Assembly (NCBI GenBank): GCA_964589935.1
Contig: CAZPVD010000007.1
Coordinates: forward strand, 153,699-217,698
Direction of reading: 5' to 3'
From: VHCN01 sp964589935
GTDB taxonomy: Bacteria > Verrucomicrobiota > Verrucomicrobiia > Limisphaerales > VHCN01
DNA length: 64,000 nucleotides
Part shown: piece after piece, positions 47,958 to 55,382 of the stretch
Layout of the letters: every line of letters begins with the position of its first letter
How positions within the stretch are numbered: position 1 is the first letter of the stretch
Program-made: the position numbers and the translations under genes
Notes under the pieces: model-generated
The model's database searches: none
What the model saw: the letters and a program-made list of their open reading frames with translations, nothing else
Told to the model about the DNA's origin: nothing

Positions 47958-49397
47958 CTACTCGTAGCGCAGAGCTTGGATGGGGTTGAGCTTCGCGGCC
48001 TTGAACGCCGGGAAGATTCCCGCCAGAACGCCGACGCACACGCTGAAGCCGAAGGCCAGCACCATCGCCTCGACGGTGATGACGGGCGTGTTGTCCGTCG
48101 GCGTGAGACGCGTGAGGATTTGCACGAGCGCGTTGGAGGCGATGAGGCCGAGCAGTCCGCCGATGACGGCGATGACGACGCTCTCGACGAGGATCTGCAT
48201 GAATACGTTCATGAAGGTGGCGCCGATGGCCTTGCGGATGCCGATCTCGCGCACGCGCTCGGTGATGCTCGCGAGCATGATGTTCATGATGCCGATGCCG
48301 CCGACGAGCAGGCTGATGGCCGCGATGATGCCGCCGCTCAGGCGCGCGTTCTTGATCGCGCTGGTGATGCTTTCGGACCAGTTCTCCTGCGTGCGGAAGG
48401 AGAAATCCTCGATGCCCTTGTGGATGTGCATCATCACGTTCTTCGCCTGCTGGAGCGCGGCATCCATGTGCTCGATGTCGGTGACCTTGATGGCCAGGCC
48501 GGAAAGGCGCGGGTCGGGATAAGTGTCCGTGGCGGCGGTGGCGATGCTGCCGCTGACGCTGCTGCCGCTGCGGCTGGAACCGCTGCCGGTGCCGGAGGAG
48601 GCGCGGAACTTGAGCCACATCGTGTTGAGCGGGATATAGACGGTGTTGTTCTTCATGTCGAAGACGAAGCCGCTGCCGCCGCGCCCGCCGCCGAAGGCGG
48701 GCCGTCCGCGCTGCACGCCGCCCTTCTGCTGTTGCTGCTGCTGGGCCGGGTTCTCCTTCGCCAGCTCGCGCTTCTTGCGGTCCTGCTCGCTCTCGTAATG
48801 CTCGAACATGCCGATGATGCGGAAGCGGTGGCCGTTGACGTTGATGTATTCGCCGACGGGAATGATCTCGCGCCCCAACTGCTCCGGCGAGCCGAAGAGC
48901 GCGTCGCGCACCGCCGTGCCGATGACGCAGACGTTGCGCGCCAGCTCGTCGTCAATCTCGTTGAACATGCGGCCGTGCGCGATGACGTGCTGGTTCATTT
49001 CGAGCGCGTTGGGCCACGTGCCGGCGAAGTTCCACGGGTTGAAGGCCTTTCCCGCGTAGGTCATCGTCACGTTGCGCGTGCGCATTTCCGGCGTGACGAG
49101 CGTGAGCAGCGGCGCGCTGTGCTGGAGCGCATAGACGTCGTTCATCGTGTTGCCCACGGCCTGGTCGGCAAGGTGCTGCTGCCACACGGGAATGTCCTGA
49201 TCCTCGATGCGCACCTTTTCGAGGCCGCCGATGGCGATGAGCGCCTCCTTCATGCCATTCTCCATGCCCTTCACGAGCGCGGACTGCGCGACGAGGCTGC
49301 CGACGCCGAGGATGATGCCGAGCATCGTGAGCGCCGAGCGGAACTTGTTCGCCCAGATTTCCTTGAAGCCAATGATGACGGCGTTGAAGAGGTTCAT
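47958..49397 (-). CDS. MacB/FtsX-type ABC transporter permease
   Basis: The 479-residue protein has one N-terminal membrane segment (FRSALTMLGIILGVGSLVA), a large periplasmic MacB core domain (about residues 40-330), and three C-terminal segments (GGIIAAISLLVGGIGIMNIMLASITER with the IGIRKAIGAT motif, then VESVVIAVIGGLLGLIASN and VLAFGFSVCVGVLAGIFPA). It belongs to the MacB permease family. The periplasmic domain contains an unusual Gln/Gly/Ser-rich stretch (AQQQQQQKGGVQRGRP; SGTGSGSSRSGSS). With the ATPase and adaptor upstream it forms a tripartite efflux or secretion pump. A 500-bp cassette separates it from the ATPase gene. Confidence 0.9.
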   Translation of the reverse strand: MNLFNAVIIGFKEIWANKFRSALTMLGIILGVGSLVAQSALVKGMENGMKEALIAIGGLEKVRIEDQDIPVWQQHLADQAVGNTMNDVYALQHSAPLLTLVTPEMRTRNVTMTYAGKAFNPWNFAGTWPNALEMNQHVIAHGRMFNEIDDELARNVCVIGTAVRDALFGSPEQLGREIIPVGEYINVNGHRFRIIGMFEHYESEQDRKKRELAKENPAQQQQQQKGGVQRGRPAFGGGRGGSGFVFDMKNNTVYIPLNTMWLKFRASSGTGSGSSRSGSSVSGSIATAATDTYPDPRLSGLAIKVTDIEHMDAALQQAKNVMMHIHKGIEDFSFRTQENWSESITSAIKNARLSGGIIAAISLLVGGIGIMNIMLASITERVREIGIRKAIGATFMNVFMQILVESVVIAVIGGLLGLIASNALVQILTRLTPTDNTPVITVEAMVLAFGFSVCVGVLAGIFPAFKAAKLNPIQALRYE

Positions 49398-49398
49398 A

Positions 49399-49446
49399 GG
49401 AACGCGGAACGCGGAAGACGGAAGGCGGAACAGAGAACGGGAAACC
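49399..49446. repeat. GGAACGC-type repeat, left arm of a cassette
   Basis: Starts 2 bp beyond the permease start codon with GGAACGCGGAACGCGG, continues with GGAAGACGG/GGAAGGCGG units and ends GGGAAACC. It is the inverted counterpart of the arm at 49898-49931: both have GGAACGC units outermost and GGAAACC innermost. Confidence 0.8.
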
Positions 49447-49511
49447 TTGAGCGGACAACTCGGAAGGCAGATGGGAAGCTCGGCGACGGGGAATATGGCG
49501 TCGTGGTCATG

Positions 49512-49871
49512 CTAGCGGCTCACGGATTTGCGGGCAGTATTGATGGAGGCGACGGCGATGGCCACCAGTTCATCGGCCTCGCGCAATAACGGAGTGGCCT
49601 TGACTTGCGCGGTCTTGTTGCTATCCAAGAGCAACTCCAGCCAGTAACCGCACTCGTCGGCTTCCTCTTCGACGGTTCCCATCTTGCTGATAAAGTCCGC
49701 ATTCGACTTGGAGCGCCTGGCTGCCCGATAATTTGCCCCGACGGAACTGCCCGCGCGCAACAACTGCCTTCCCAGCACACGCGAGGTTTCGTCCTTCGGC
49801 AACAGCTCAATGAATTGGATGATGTCCAACGCAAATTGTTTTGTTCGCCGTTTCAGGTCTGTTTCTTTCAT
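49512..49871 (-). CDS. Four-helix-bundle protein (23S rRNA intervening-sequence protein family)
   Basis: The 119-residue protein is a member of the S23/IVP four-helix-bundle family, related to the accessory (Avd) proteins of diversity-generating retroelements. It shows RTKQFALDIIQFIELLP, the hallmark RVLGRQLLRAGSSVGANYRAARRSKSNADFISK, TVEEEADECGYWLELL and a last helix with PLLREADELVAIAVASINTAR. It is preceded by a good ribosome site (AGGAG, 8 bp before ATG) that overlaps the end of the ATPase gene. Function in the cell is unknown; it may bind nucleic acid. It interrupts an ABC operon and is bracketed by inverted repeats, so it looks like a small mobile cassette. No reverse transcriptase is near. 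Confidence 0.92.
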   Translation of the reverse strand: MKETDLKRRTKQFALDIIQFIELLPKDETSRVLGRQLLRAGSSVGANYRAARRSKSNADFISKMGTVEEEADECGYWLELLLDSNKTAQVKATPLLREADELVAIAVASINTARKSVSR

Positions 49872-49888
49872 GGACGTTGCTCCTGAAC

Positions 49889-50647
49889 TTAGGCTCCGGT
49901 TTCCGCGTTCCGCGTTCTGCGTTCCGCGTTCAGGCTGAACTTCGGCGCGTCGCGCTGGCCGGCGAGCTTCGTGTCCACATTCGTTGCGATTTTTCCGTCG
50001 CGGATCTCGATGCGGCGCGGAGTGACGGCGGCGATCTCCGGGTCGTGCGTGACGAGCGCGATGGTGCGGCCCTGCTGGCTCAGGTTGTGGAACAAGTGCA
50101 GGATCGCCTCGCCGGTGTGCGAGTCGAGGTTGCCGGTTGGTTCGTCGGCGAAGACGATCTTCGGGTCGTTCACGAGGGCGCGCGCGATGGCAGCGCGCTG
50201 CTGCTGGCCGCCAGAGAGCTGCATGGGCCGGTGCTTGGCGCGGTTCTCCATGTCCACGAGTTTGAGCGCGTGCATCGCCCGTTCCTGCCGCTGCCGCGCG
50301 GCCATGCCGGCATAGACCATCGGCAACTCGACGTTTTGCAGCACGTTGAGCTTGGGCAGCAGGTTGAAGAACTGGAAGACGAAGCCGATCTTCTGGTTGC
50401 GGATCGAGGCGAGCTGGCGCTGCGAGGCTTTCTCAATCATCACCTCGTCGAGCCGGATCGTGCCGCGCGTCGGCGAGTCGAGGCAGCCAAGGATGTGCAT
50501 GAGCGTGGACTTGCCGCTGCCCGACGGCCCGATGATGGAGATGAACTCGCCACCCTCGATGTCGAGCGACACGTCGTCGAGCGCGCGGATTTCCTCGCCG
50601 CCGAGGTGGTAAATCTTGCTGACGTTGCGAAGCTCAACCAGAGGCAT
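49889..50647 (-). CDS. MacB/LolD-type ABC transporter ATP-binding protein
   Basis: The 252-residue ATPase has Walker A GPSGSGKSTLMH, Q-loop FVFQFFNLLP, signature MQLSGGQQQRAAIARALVND, Walker B IVFADEPTGNLDS and switch His in ALVTHDPEIA. LDSPTRGTIRLD and the length fit the MacB/LolD group, which powers transfer from the inner membrane or periplasm. The normal end (RRIEIRDGKIATNV) is followed by a foreign tail of about 25 residues; its last part, LNAERRTRNAETGA, is encoded by the GGAACGC-type repeat. It begins 18 bp after the adaptor gene. Confidence 0.93.
   Translation of the reverse strand: MPLVELRNVSKIYHLGGEEIRALDDVSLDIEGGEFISIIGPSGSGKSTLMHILGCLDSPTRGTIRLDEVMIEKASQRQLASIRNQKIGFVFQFFNLLPKLNVLQNVELPMVYAGMAARQRQERAMHALKLVDMENRAKHRPMQLSGGQQQRAAIARALVNDPKIVFADEPTGNLDSHTGEAILHLFHNLSQQGRTIALVTHDPEIAAVTPRRIEIRDGKIATNVDTKLAGQRDAPKFSLNAERRTRNAETGA
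49898..49931. repeat. GGAACGC-type repeat, right arm of a cassette, inside the ATPase gene end
   Basis: The plus strand reads GGTTTCCGCGTTCCGCGTTC and onwards; the reverse complement gives GAACGCGGAACGCAGAACGC, matching the outer part of the arm at 49399-49446. It is translated as the C-terminal tail of the ATPase. Confidence 0.8.
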
Positions 50648-50665
50648 ACGCTCGAAGAATTGAGG

Positions 50666-51937
50666 TTACGGACCGGCGACGGATGACTTGCCGCCCGGAG
50701 GCCCGCCGACGCCGGATTTGCCGGACTTCCCTGATTTTGTGGTGTTGGGATTCTTTGCGCCTGCCGGACCTTTCTGCCCGAATAGCTGTTGAACTTTTCC
50801 AATTTCCTCGGCGGGCACGACGAGCGAGACGGTTTCACCGCCTTCAAGCCCGCTTGTGATTTCGGCGAAGTCATAGTCGGACACGCCCACCTTCACAGGC
50901 GTGCGGACAAATTTCTCCTCCTTCTTCACATAGATGTAGCGCTCGCCCTGGTCGGTGAACACGGCGGCCAGCGGCACGGCGAGCACGTTGTCCGCATTCG
51001 CGAGCGGGATGGTGAGGTTGGCGGTCATGCCGGGACGGACGGCCTGGTCGGCGTTCTTGAGCATGATGCGCGTGGTGTAGCCCTTGATGCCGTTGCGAAT
51101 CGTCGCCTGAGGCGCGACGCGGTCCACAATGCCGGCGAACTTAAGTCCGGGAATCGCCTCGACCTCGACATCCACCTTTTGCCCGACGCGCAGGCGCACG
51201 ACGTCGGCCTGGTTGATGTGCGCGGTGATGATCATGTCGCCGAGGTTGGCGATGGTGAGCACCTCGGTGCCGCTGTTGACGCCGCTGGCACCGCTGACAG
51301 CTTGTCCAACGGACACGGGCCGCGTGAGAATAGTGCAGTCGAATGGCGCGAGAATTTTCGTCTTGGAAATCTTGTCCTCGACGGCTTGGAGCGCCTTTTG
51401 CGCGCGCTCGAGGTTGTTCTTGGATTGCGCGAGGTTGTTGCGCGAGAGGTCAAAATCGGCCTTGGTGTTGTCGAAGACTTCCTGCGCAAGGAGCTTGCTG
51501 TCGTAAAGCTGCTTGGTGCGCTCGAAGTTGAGGCGGTTCTTCTCCAACTGCAACTGCGCCGCCTCGATCTGCAGCTTGGCCGCGTCAATCTCGGTCACGT
51601 GTGACGAGCGCTCGGTCTGCAAATCCGAGTCGTCGAGCGTGAAAAGCAGCGCGTCCTTCTTCGCCTTGTCGCCGATGTCCACTGGCAGCTTGTCAATCTT
51701 GCCACTCACCTCGGGCCGCACGGAAACCTGCTCGGCCGGGCCGATGTCGCCCGCGGCATAAACCGCGAACGAGATGTCGCGCGCCACAACCTGCGCGGTC
51801 GTTGGCCGCGAGCTTTTCTTCACCTCGGGCTGCGCGGCGCTCAAAAACGCAAACTTCTCTGGGTGATTTTTCCAAGCCCACCATCCCCCGCCCGCGAGCG
51901 CGGCGAGGACGACAATCCATACAATCAGTTGCTTCAT
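50666..51937 (-). CDS. Efflux periplasmic adaptor protein (MacA/HlyD-like)
   Basis: The 423-residue membrane fusion protein has an N-terminal anchor (MKQLIVWIVVLAALAGGGWWAW), a lipoyl-like half (ISFAVYAAGDIGPAEQVSVRPEVSGKIDKLPVDIGDKAKKDALLF), a coiled-coil hairpin (residues 95-185, with ERTKQLYDSKLLAQEVFDNTK), the second lipoyl half (ILAPFDCTILTRPVSVGQ) and beta-barrel domains (RPGMTANLTIPLA). The C-terminus is Gly/Lys-rich. It links the inner-membrane MacB-like pump to an outer-membrane channel, whose gene is not nearby. I start at the ATG just before the anchor. It leads the adaptor-ATPase-cassette-permease set. Confidence 0.93.
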   Translation of the reverse strand: MKQLIVWIVVLAALAGGGWWAWKNHPEKFAFLSAAQPEVKKSSRPTTAQVVARDISFAVYAAGDIGPAEQVSVRPEVSGKIDKLPVDIGDKAKKDALLFTLDDSDLQTERSSHVTEIDAAKLQIEAAQLQLEKNRLNFERTKQLYDSKLLAQEVFDNTKADFDLSRNNLAQSKNNLERAQKALQAVEDKISKTKILAPFDCTILTRPVSVGQAVSGASGVNSGTEVLTIANLGDMIITAHINQADVVRLRVGQKVDVEVEAIPGLKFAGIVDRVAPQATIRNGIKGYTTRIMLKNADQAVRPGMTANLTIPLANADNVLAVPLAAVFTDQGERYIYVKKEEKFVRTPVKVGVSDYDFAEITSGLEGGETVSLVVPAEEIGKVQQLFGQKGPAGAKNPNTTKSGKSGKSGVGGPPGGKSSVAGP

Positions 51938-52023
51938 GCGTGTGTGACGGGACAGCTTACCGCAAGCGGTGAGTCCGGCGCAAATGTGTTTCTGCAACAC
52001 CGCGCTTTTGACGAAGTTGCCGC

Positions 52024-53763
52024 TCAATGATTCGAGAACAGTTCCCACTCGCCGCTGTGCAGCAGCTTCCGCGGTGGCGCGTTACTTGCGAGCCGTTGCG
52101 CCGGCGCGAAAACATCCCCAAAACCCACCACGAGCACGCGCCGCTCGCCGGTGAGCAGCTTCGCCAGCGACGCCTCGTCCGGCACGATGAACTCGCGCAT
52201 CCGCTCGGCGTTGCCGGGGAACTCGAACGGCACCCGATGCATCGGCCAGTTGTAGATGAACGGCTGGTTCGTCGCGCTGATGACCGGCGCGGCGTGGAAC
52301 GGCAGGCCCTGCGGCAGCCGGCCCCACACGAGGACCGCATCGCCCGGCTTGTATGCGTCGCGCAATGCTTCGCCGAGCGGCGCGAGCGTCTGGTTGCTGC
52401 GGAGGCGCGTTTCAATTTCAGGAATAAACCACAGGACAACAAACAAGGGTAATAGTGCCAAATGTGAAACTCGCAGTATGAAAGTTTTCGGAGCGGCATT
52501 TCTAAAATCGTCGGAAATGATAAGGAGCGCAAAAATGAGCCAAACGGCGGGTATGGTGGACCAAGTTGTCCATGTTAGATTGAATGCGATGTTTAATGTA
52601 ATCGGCAGCGCAATCATCGGAAGAATCGCCAAAAGCGCCAGCGCAGCACGCATTCTCGCCGACCATTTTCCCCTGCCCTGTTCTTCAAAAAACTCATTCC
52701 ACCGCATCACCACCAGCACCGCGAGCGCAGGAAACATCGGCAAAATGTAGGCCGGTAGTTTCGCGCGCGTGAACGAGAACAGCACGAACGTGAACGCCGC
52801 CCACGCCGTCAGCATCACCCACGCGTCCTTGCGCGCGGCATCGAGCGTGCGCCAGTGCGCGCGCCGCCAGAGCCACCCCAGCAGCGGCGTCCACGGCAGG
52901 AAACCCGCCGCCAGCACGCCGATGAAAAAGTAGAACGGCTTGCCGCGGTTATCTATCGCCGTGCCGAACGAGTGCCCGACCGCCTGCCCCATCACCATGA
53001 AATCAAACGCCTGCGGCACCGTCTGGAAAATCGTCGCAAACCACGGCACCACGAGAATGCCGAACACCAGCGTGCCGCCAATCACGCCGAGCACGAGCAG
53101 GTTGAGGCGCAGCTTTTCCTTCCGCCGGAAAACGAGCAGCGCGCCGACGGCGGCAAACGGAATCAGCAGCGCAATCGGCCCCTTTGTCAGGAAACCGCCG
53201 GCCAGCGCGACCCACGAGGCGACGTGCCAGAGGAAAAACTGCTTCGCCGCCTTCGCGCGAACTTCTTCCTCCACATCGGCGAGGCCGTCGAGCGCGCGCC
53301 AGCTTCGCCAGAAGAAATAGAGCGACCACGCGATGAACTGCGTGAGGAAGATGTCCGTCGTGAGCATCCGCGCCATGCCCCAGTAGAGCAGCGAACTCAG
53401 GAGGATGAGCGCGGCGTTGCGCGCGGCGGTTGCGCCCGCGATGCTGCGCGCGAACAGGAACGCGGCCCACACGCCGCTGAGTCCCGCCAGCGCCACCGGC
53501 AGCCGCACGGCCCACGCGTTCAGGCCGAAACATTTCAGCGACAGCGCGACGAGCCAGTAAGTCATCGGCGGCTTGTCGAGATGCGGCACGAACCACAGGT
53601 GCGGCACGAGCCAGTCGCCGCGCTCGATCATCTCGCGCGCGATCTCGGCGTAGCGGCCCTCGTCCGGCTCGTTCAGCCCCCGCGTGCCGAGCAGGAGGAA
53701 GCAGGCGAGCAGCGCCAGCGCGAACACGAGCCAGTTTGCGCGCGAGTTGGAATCGGAAGCCAC
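52024..53763 (-). CDS. GT39/ArnT-like membrane glycosyltransferase
   Basis: The 579-residue integral membrane protein starts at a GTG, with the ArnT/PMT fold signature FLLLGTRGLNEPDEGRYAEIAREMIERGDW (Asp/Glu of the first periplasmic loop) and WFVPHLDKPPMTYWL. About eleven hydrophobic segments follow (for example FWLVALSLKCFGLN, ILLSSLLYWGMARML) and a soluble C-terminal part (VLVWGRLPQGLPFHAAP). Such enzymes use polyprenyl-phosphate sugars to modify lipid A or proteins in the periplasm. Between about 52430 and 52640 the DNA is clearly more A+T-rich than the rest of the gene. It is the gene just upstream of the efflux adaptor, 86 bp away. Confidence 0.88.
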   Translation of the reverse strand: MASDSNSRANWLVFALALLACFLLLGTRGLNEPDEGRYAEIAREMIERGDWLVPHLWFVPHLDKPPMTYWLVALSLKCFGLNAWAVRLPVALAGLSGVWAAFLFARSIAGATAARNAALILLSSLLYWGMARMLTTDIFLTQFIAWSLYFFWRSWRALDGLADVEEEVRAKAAKQFFLWHVASWVALAGGFLTKGPIALLIPFAAVGALLVFRRKEKLRLNLLVLGVIGGTLVFGILVVPWFATIFQTVPQAFDFMVMGQAVGHSFGTAIDNRGKPFYFFIGVLAAGFLPWTPLLGWLWRRAHWRTLDAARKDAWVMLTAWAAFTFVLFSFTRAKLPAYILPMFPALAVLVVMRWNEFFEEQGRGKWSARMRAALALLAILPMIALPITLNIAFNLTWTTWSTIPAVWLIFALLIISDDFRNAAPKTFILRVSHLALLPLFVVLWFIPEIETRLRSNQTLAPLGEALRDAYKPGDAVLVWGRLPQGLPFHAAPVISATNQPFIYNWPMHRVPFEFPGNAERMREFIVPDEASLAKLLTGERRVLVVGFGDVFAPAQRLASNAPPRKLLHSGEWELFSNH

Positions 53764-53984
53764 GCGGCGATTCTAGCGAAGCCGTTTCATTTGGCTACGG
53801 AGGAAACTCGCAGGAAATTGGGAGAGCCAACTCCGTCGCCGTTGCTCCAACTGTATTGCGGCTGCACAACCTTGCGTTCGATCCAGGGAACTGCGCGTGA
53901 TGAAGAGTGCTTCAACCTGTTGCGTTTGCCATGTCTGGCAACCTTCCCGCCAGTCGGATTGGAAACATGTGATCATCCTCGACC

Positions 53985-55382
53985 TTACGCGAGCAGGTCG
54001 CGGACGACTTTAGCATCCGTTACGTCAGCATCGGTGAGGCTCGTGGCGCGGCCCTCGTGCGGAAAATTCAACCGCCGATGATCGAGGCCCAGCGTATGCA
54101 GCAGCGTGGCGTGGAAGTCCGCCACCGTCACCACGTCCTCGACGGACTTGTAGCCGAACTCGTCGGTCGCGCCGTGGACGCAGCCGGCCTTGAAACCGCC
54201 GCCCGCGACCCATAGCGAGAACGCGTGGCGGTTGTGGTCGCGCCCGTCCTTGCCCTGTGACACGGGCAGCCGCCCGAACTCGCCCGTCCACAGCACCACG
54301 GTCGAGTCGAGCAGGCCGCGCGCCTTCAGGTCGCGGACGAGTGCCGCGCTCGGCTGGTCGGTGCGGGCGCAAAGGCTCTTGAGCCGCTCGGCGTTCTTGT
54401 CATGCGTGTCCCACGGCTGGCCGTTGAGGAAGAGTTGGACGTAGCGCACGCCGCGCTCGACAAGCCGGCGCGCGAGCAGGCAGCGGCGGCCGTATTCCTC
54501 GGTTACGGGATTGTCGAGGCCGTAGAGTTTTTTTGTCGCGGCGGATTCGCCGGAGAGATCGAGCGCATCGGGCACGGCGGACTGCATCCGTGCGGCGGTC
54601 TCGAAATTTGCGATGCGCGCGGTCAGCTCCGTGTTCTCAGGAAAGCGCGCGGCGTGATGGCGGTTCATCTCATCGAGGAGCGCAAGCTGGTTCGCGCGCC
54701 CGGCCTGCGGGATGTGCGCGGGCGTTTGCAAGTTCAACACGGGCGAAGCCCCGCTGCGAAACGGTGTGCCTTGGTAAACCGCCGGCAAGAAGCCCGACGA
54801 CCAGTTGCGCTCGCCGTCCACCGGCAGGCCGCCGGGATCGGAGAGCACGACGTAGGCGGGGAGGTTCCGGTTCTCAGAGCCAAGTCCGTAGAGCACCCAC
54901 GAGCCGAGCGACGGCAGGCCGGCGAGAAATTTTCCCGTGTGAATGATGCGCAGTGCGGACTCGTGATCCACCGAGCCGGTGCTCATCGAGCGCACGAGCG
55001 TGATCTCATCCGCGATGGCCCCGGTGTGCGGCAGCAACTCGGACAACTCCATGCCGCACTGCCCGCGCGGTTGAAACGCGTAGGGTGCGCCGAGGACGTT
55101 GCCCGCCTGCTTGTCGAAATGAACTTCGAGACTGCCGCCGGGATACGGCTTGCCGTTCCACTTCGTAAGCGCGGGCTTGCAGTCGAACAAATCCATCTGG
55201 CTCGGCCCGCCGTGCTGGAAGAGGCTGATGACGGCCTTCGCGCGCGGGCGGTGGTGACCGGGCTTCGCCGTGTCGGCGGCGAACGAAGTGCCGAGCAAGT
55301 CCGCGAGCGCGAGCGCGCCGAGACTGCCAGCGGAACGGCCGAGGAAGGCGCGACGAGAAACAACATCGAAGGCGGAGTTCAT
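53985..55382 (-). CDS. DUF1501 domain protein, Tat-exported
   Basis: The 465-residue protein has a twin-arginine leader (VVSRRAFLGRSAGSLGALALADLLG) and the DUF1501 fold, related to the alkaline phosphatase / sulfatase superfamily: VISLFQHGGPSQMDLFDCKP at the front, WVLYGLGSENRNLPAYVVLSDPGG in the middle, then LARRLVERGVRYVQLF and LWTGEFGRLPVSQGKDGRDHNRHAFSLWVAGGG. These proteins are nearly always paired with DUF1549/DUF1553 proteins in PVC bacteria; their function is not established, but they may act on sulfated or complex polysaccharides in the periplasm. The start overlaps the DUF1549/DUF1553 gene by four bases. Confidence 0.93.
   Translation of the reverse strand: MNSAFDVVSRRAFLGRSAGSLGALALADLLGTSFAADTAKPGHHRPRAKAVISLFQHGGPSQMDLFDCKPALTKWNGKPYPGGSLEVHFDKQAGNVLGAPYAFQPRGQCGMELSELLPHTGAIADEITLVRSMSTGSVDHESALRIIHTGKFLAGLPSLGSWVLYGLGSENRNLPAYVVLSDPGGLPVDGERNWSSGFLPAVYQGTPFRSGASPVLNLQTPAHIPQAGRANQLALLDEMNRHHAARFPENTELTARIANFETAARMQSAVPDALDLSGESAATKKLYGLDNPVTEEYGRRCLLARRLVERGVRYVQLFLNGQPWDTHDKNAERLKSLCARTDQPSAALVRDLKARGLLDSTVVLWTGEFGRLPVSQGKDGRDHNRHAFSLWVAGGGFKAGCVHGATDEFGYKSVEDVVTVADFHATLLHTLGLDHRRLNFPHEGRATSLTDADVTDAKVVRDLLA

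Noticed and set aside
47976..49589. Long open frame on the plus strand (over 500 codons) opposite the efflux permease.
   Set aside because: Its protein is Asp/Glu/Arg/Ala-rich without domains and is the antisense shadow expected from high-G+C codon use; the minus-strand permease has all family motifs.
49512..49871. Diversity-generating retroelement based on the Avd-like four-helix protein.
   Set aside because: No reverse transcriptase and no template/variable repeat pair are visible in the neighbourhood; the protein family also occurs alone.
53773..53976. Possible 67-codon minus-strand gene between the ArnT-like and DUF1501 genes.
   Set aside because: No ribosome site, unusual composition (Gln/Arg/Ser-rich) and no family resemblance; it may be a remnant or plain spacer.
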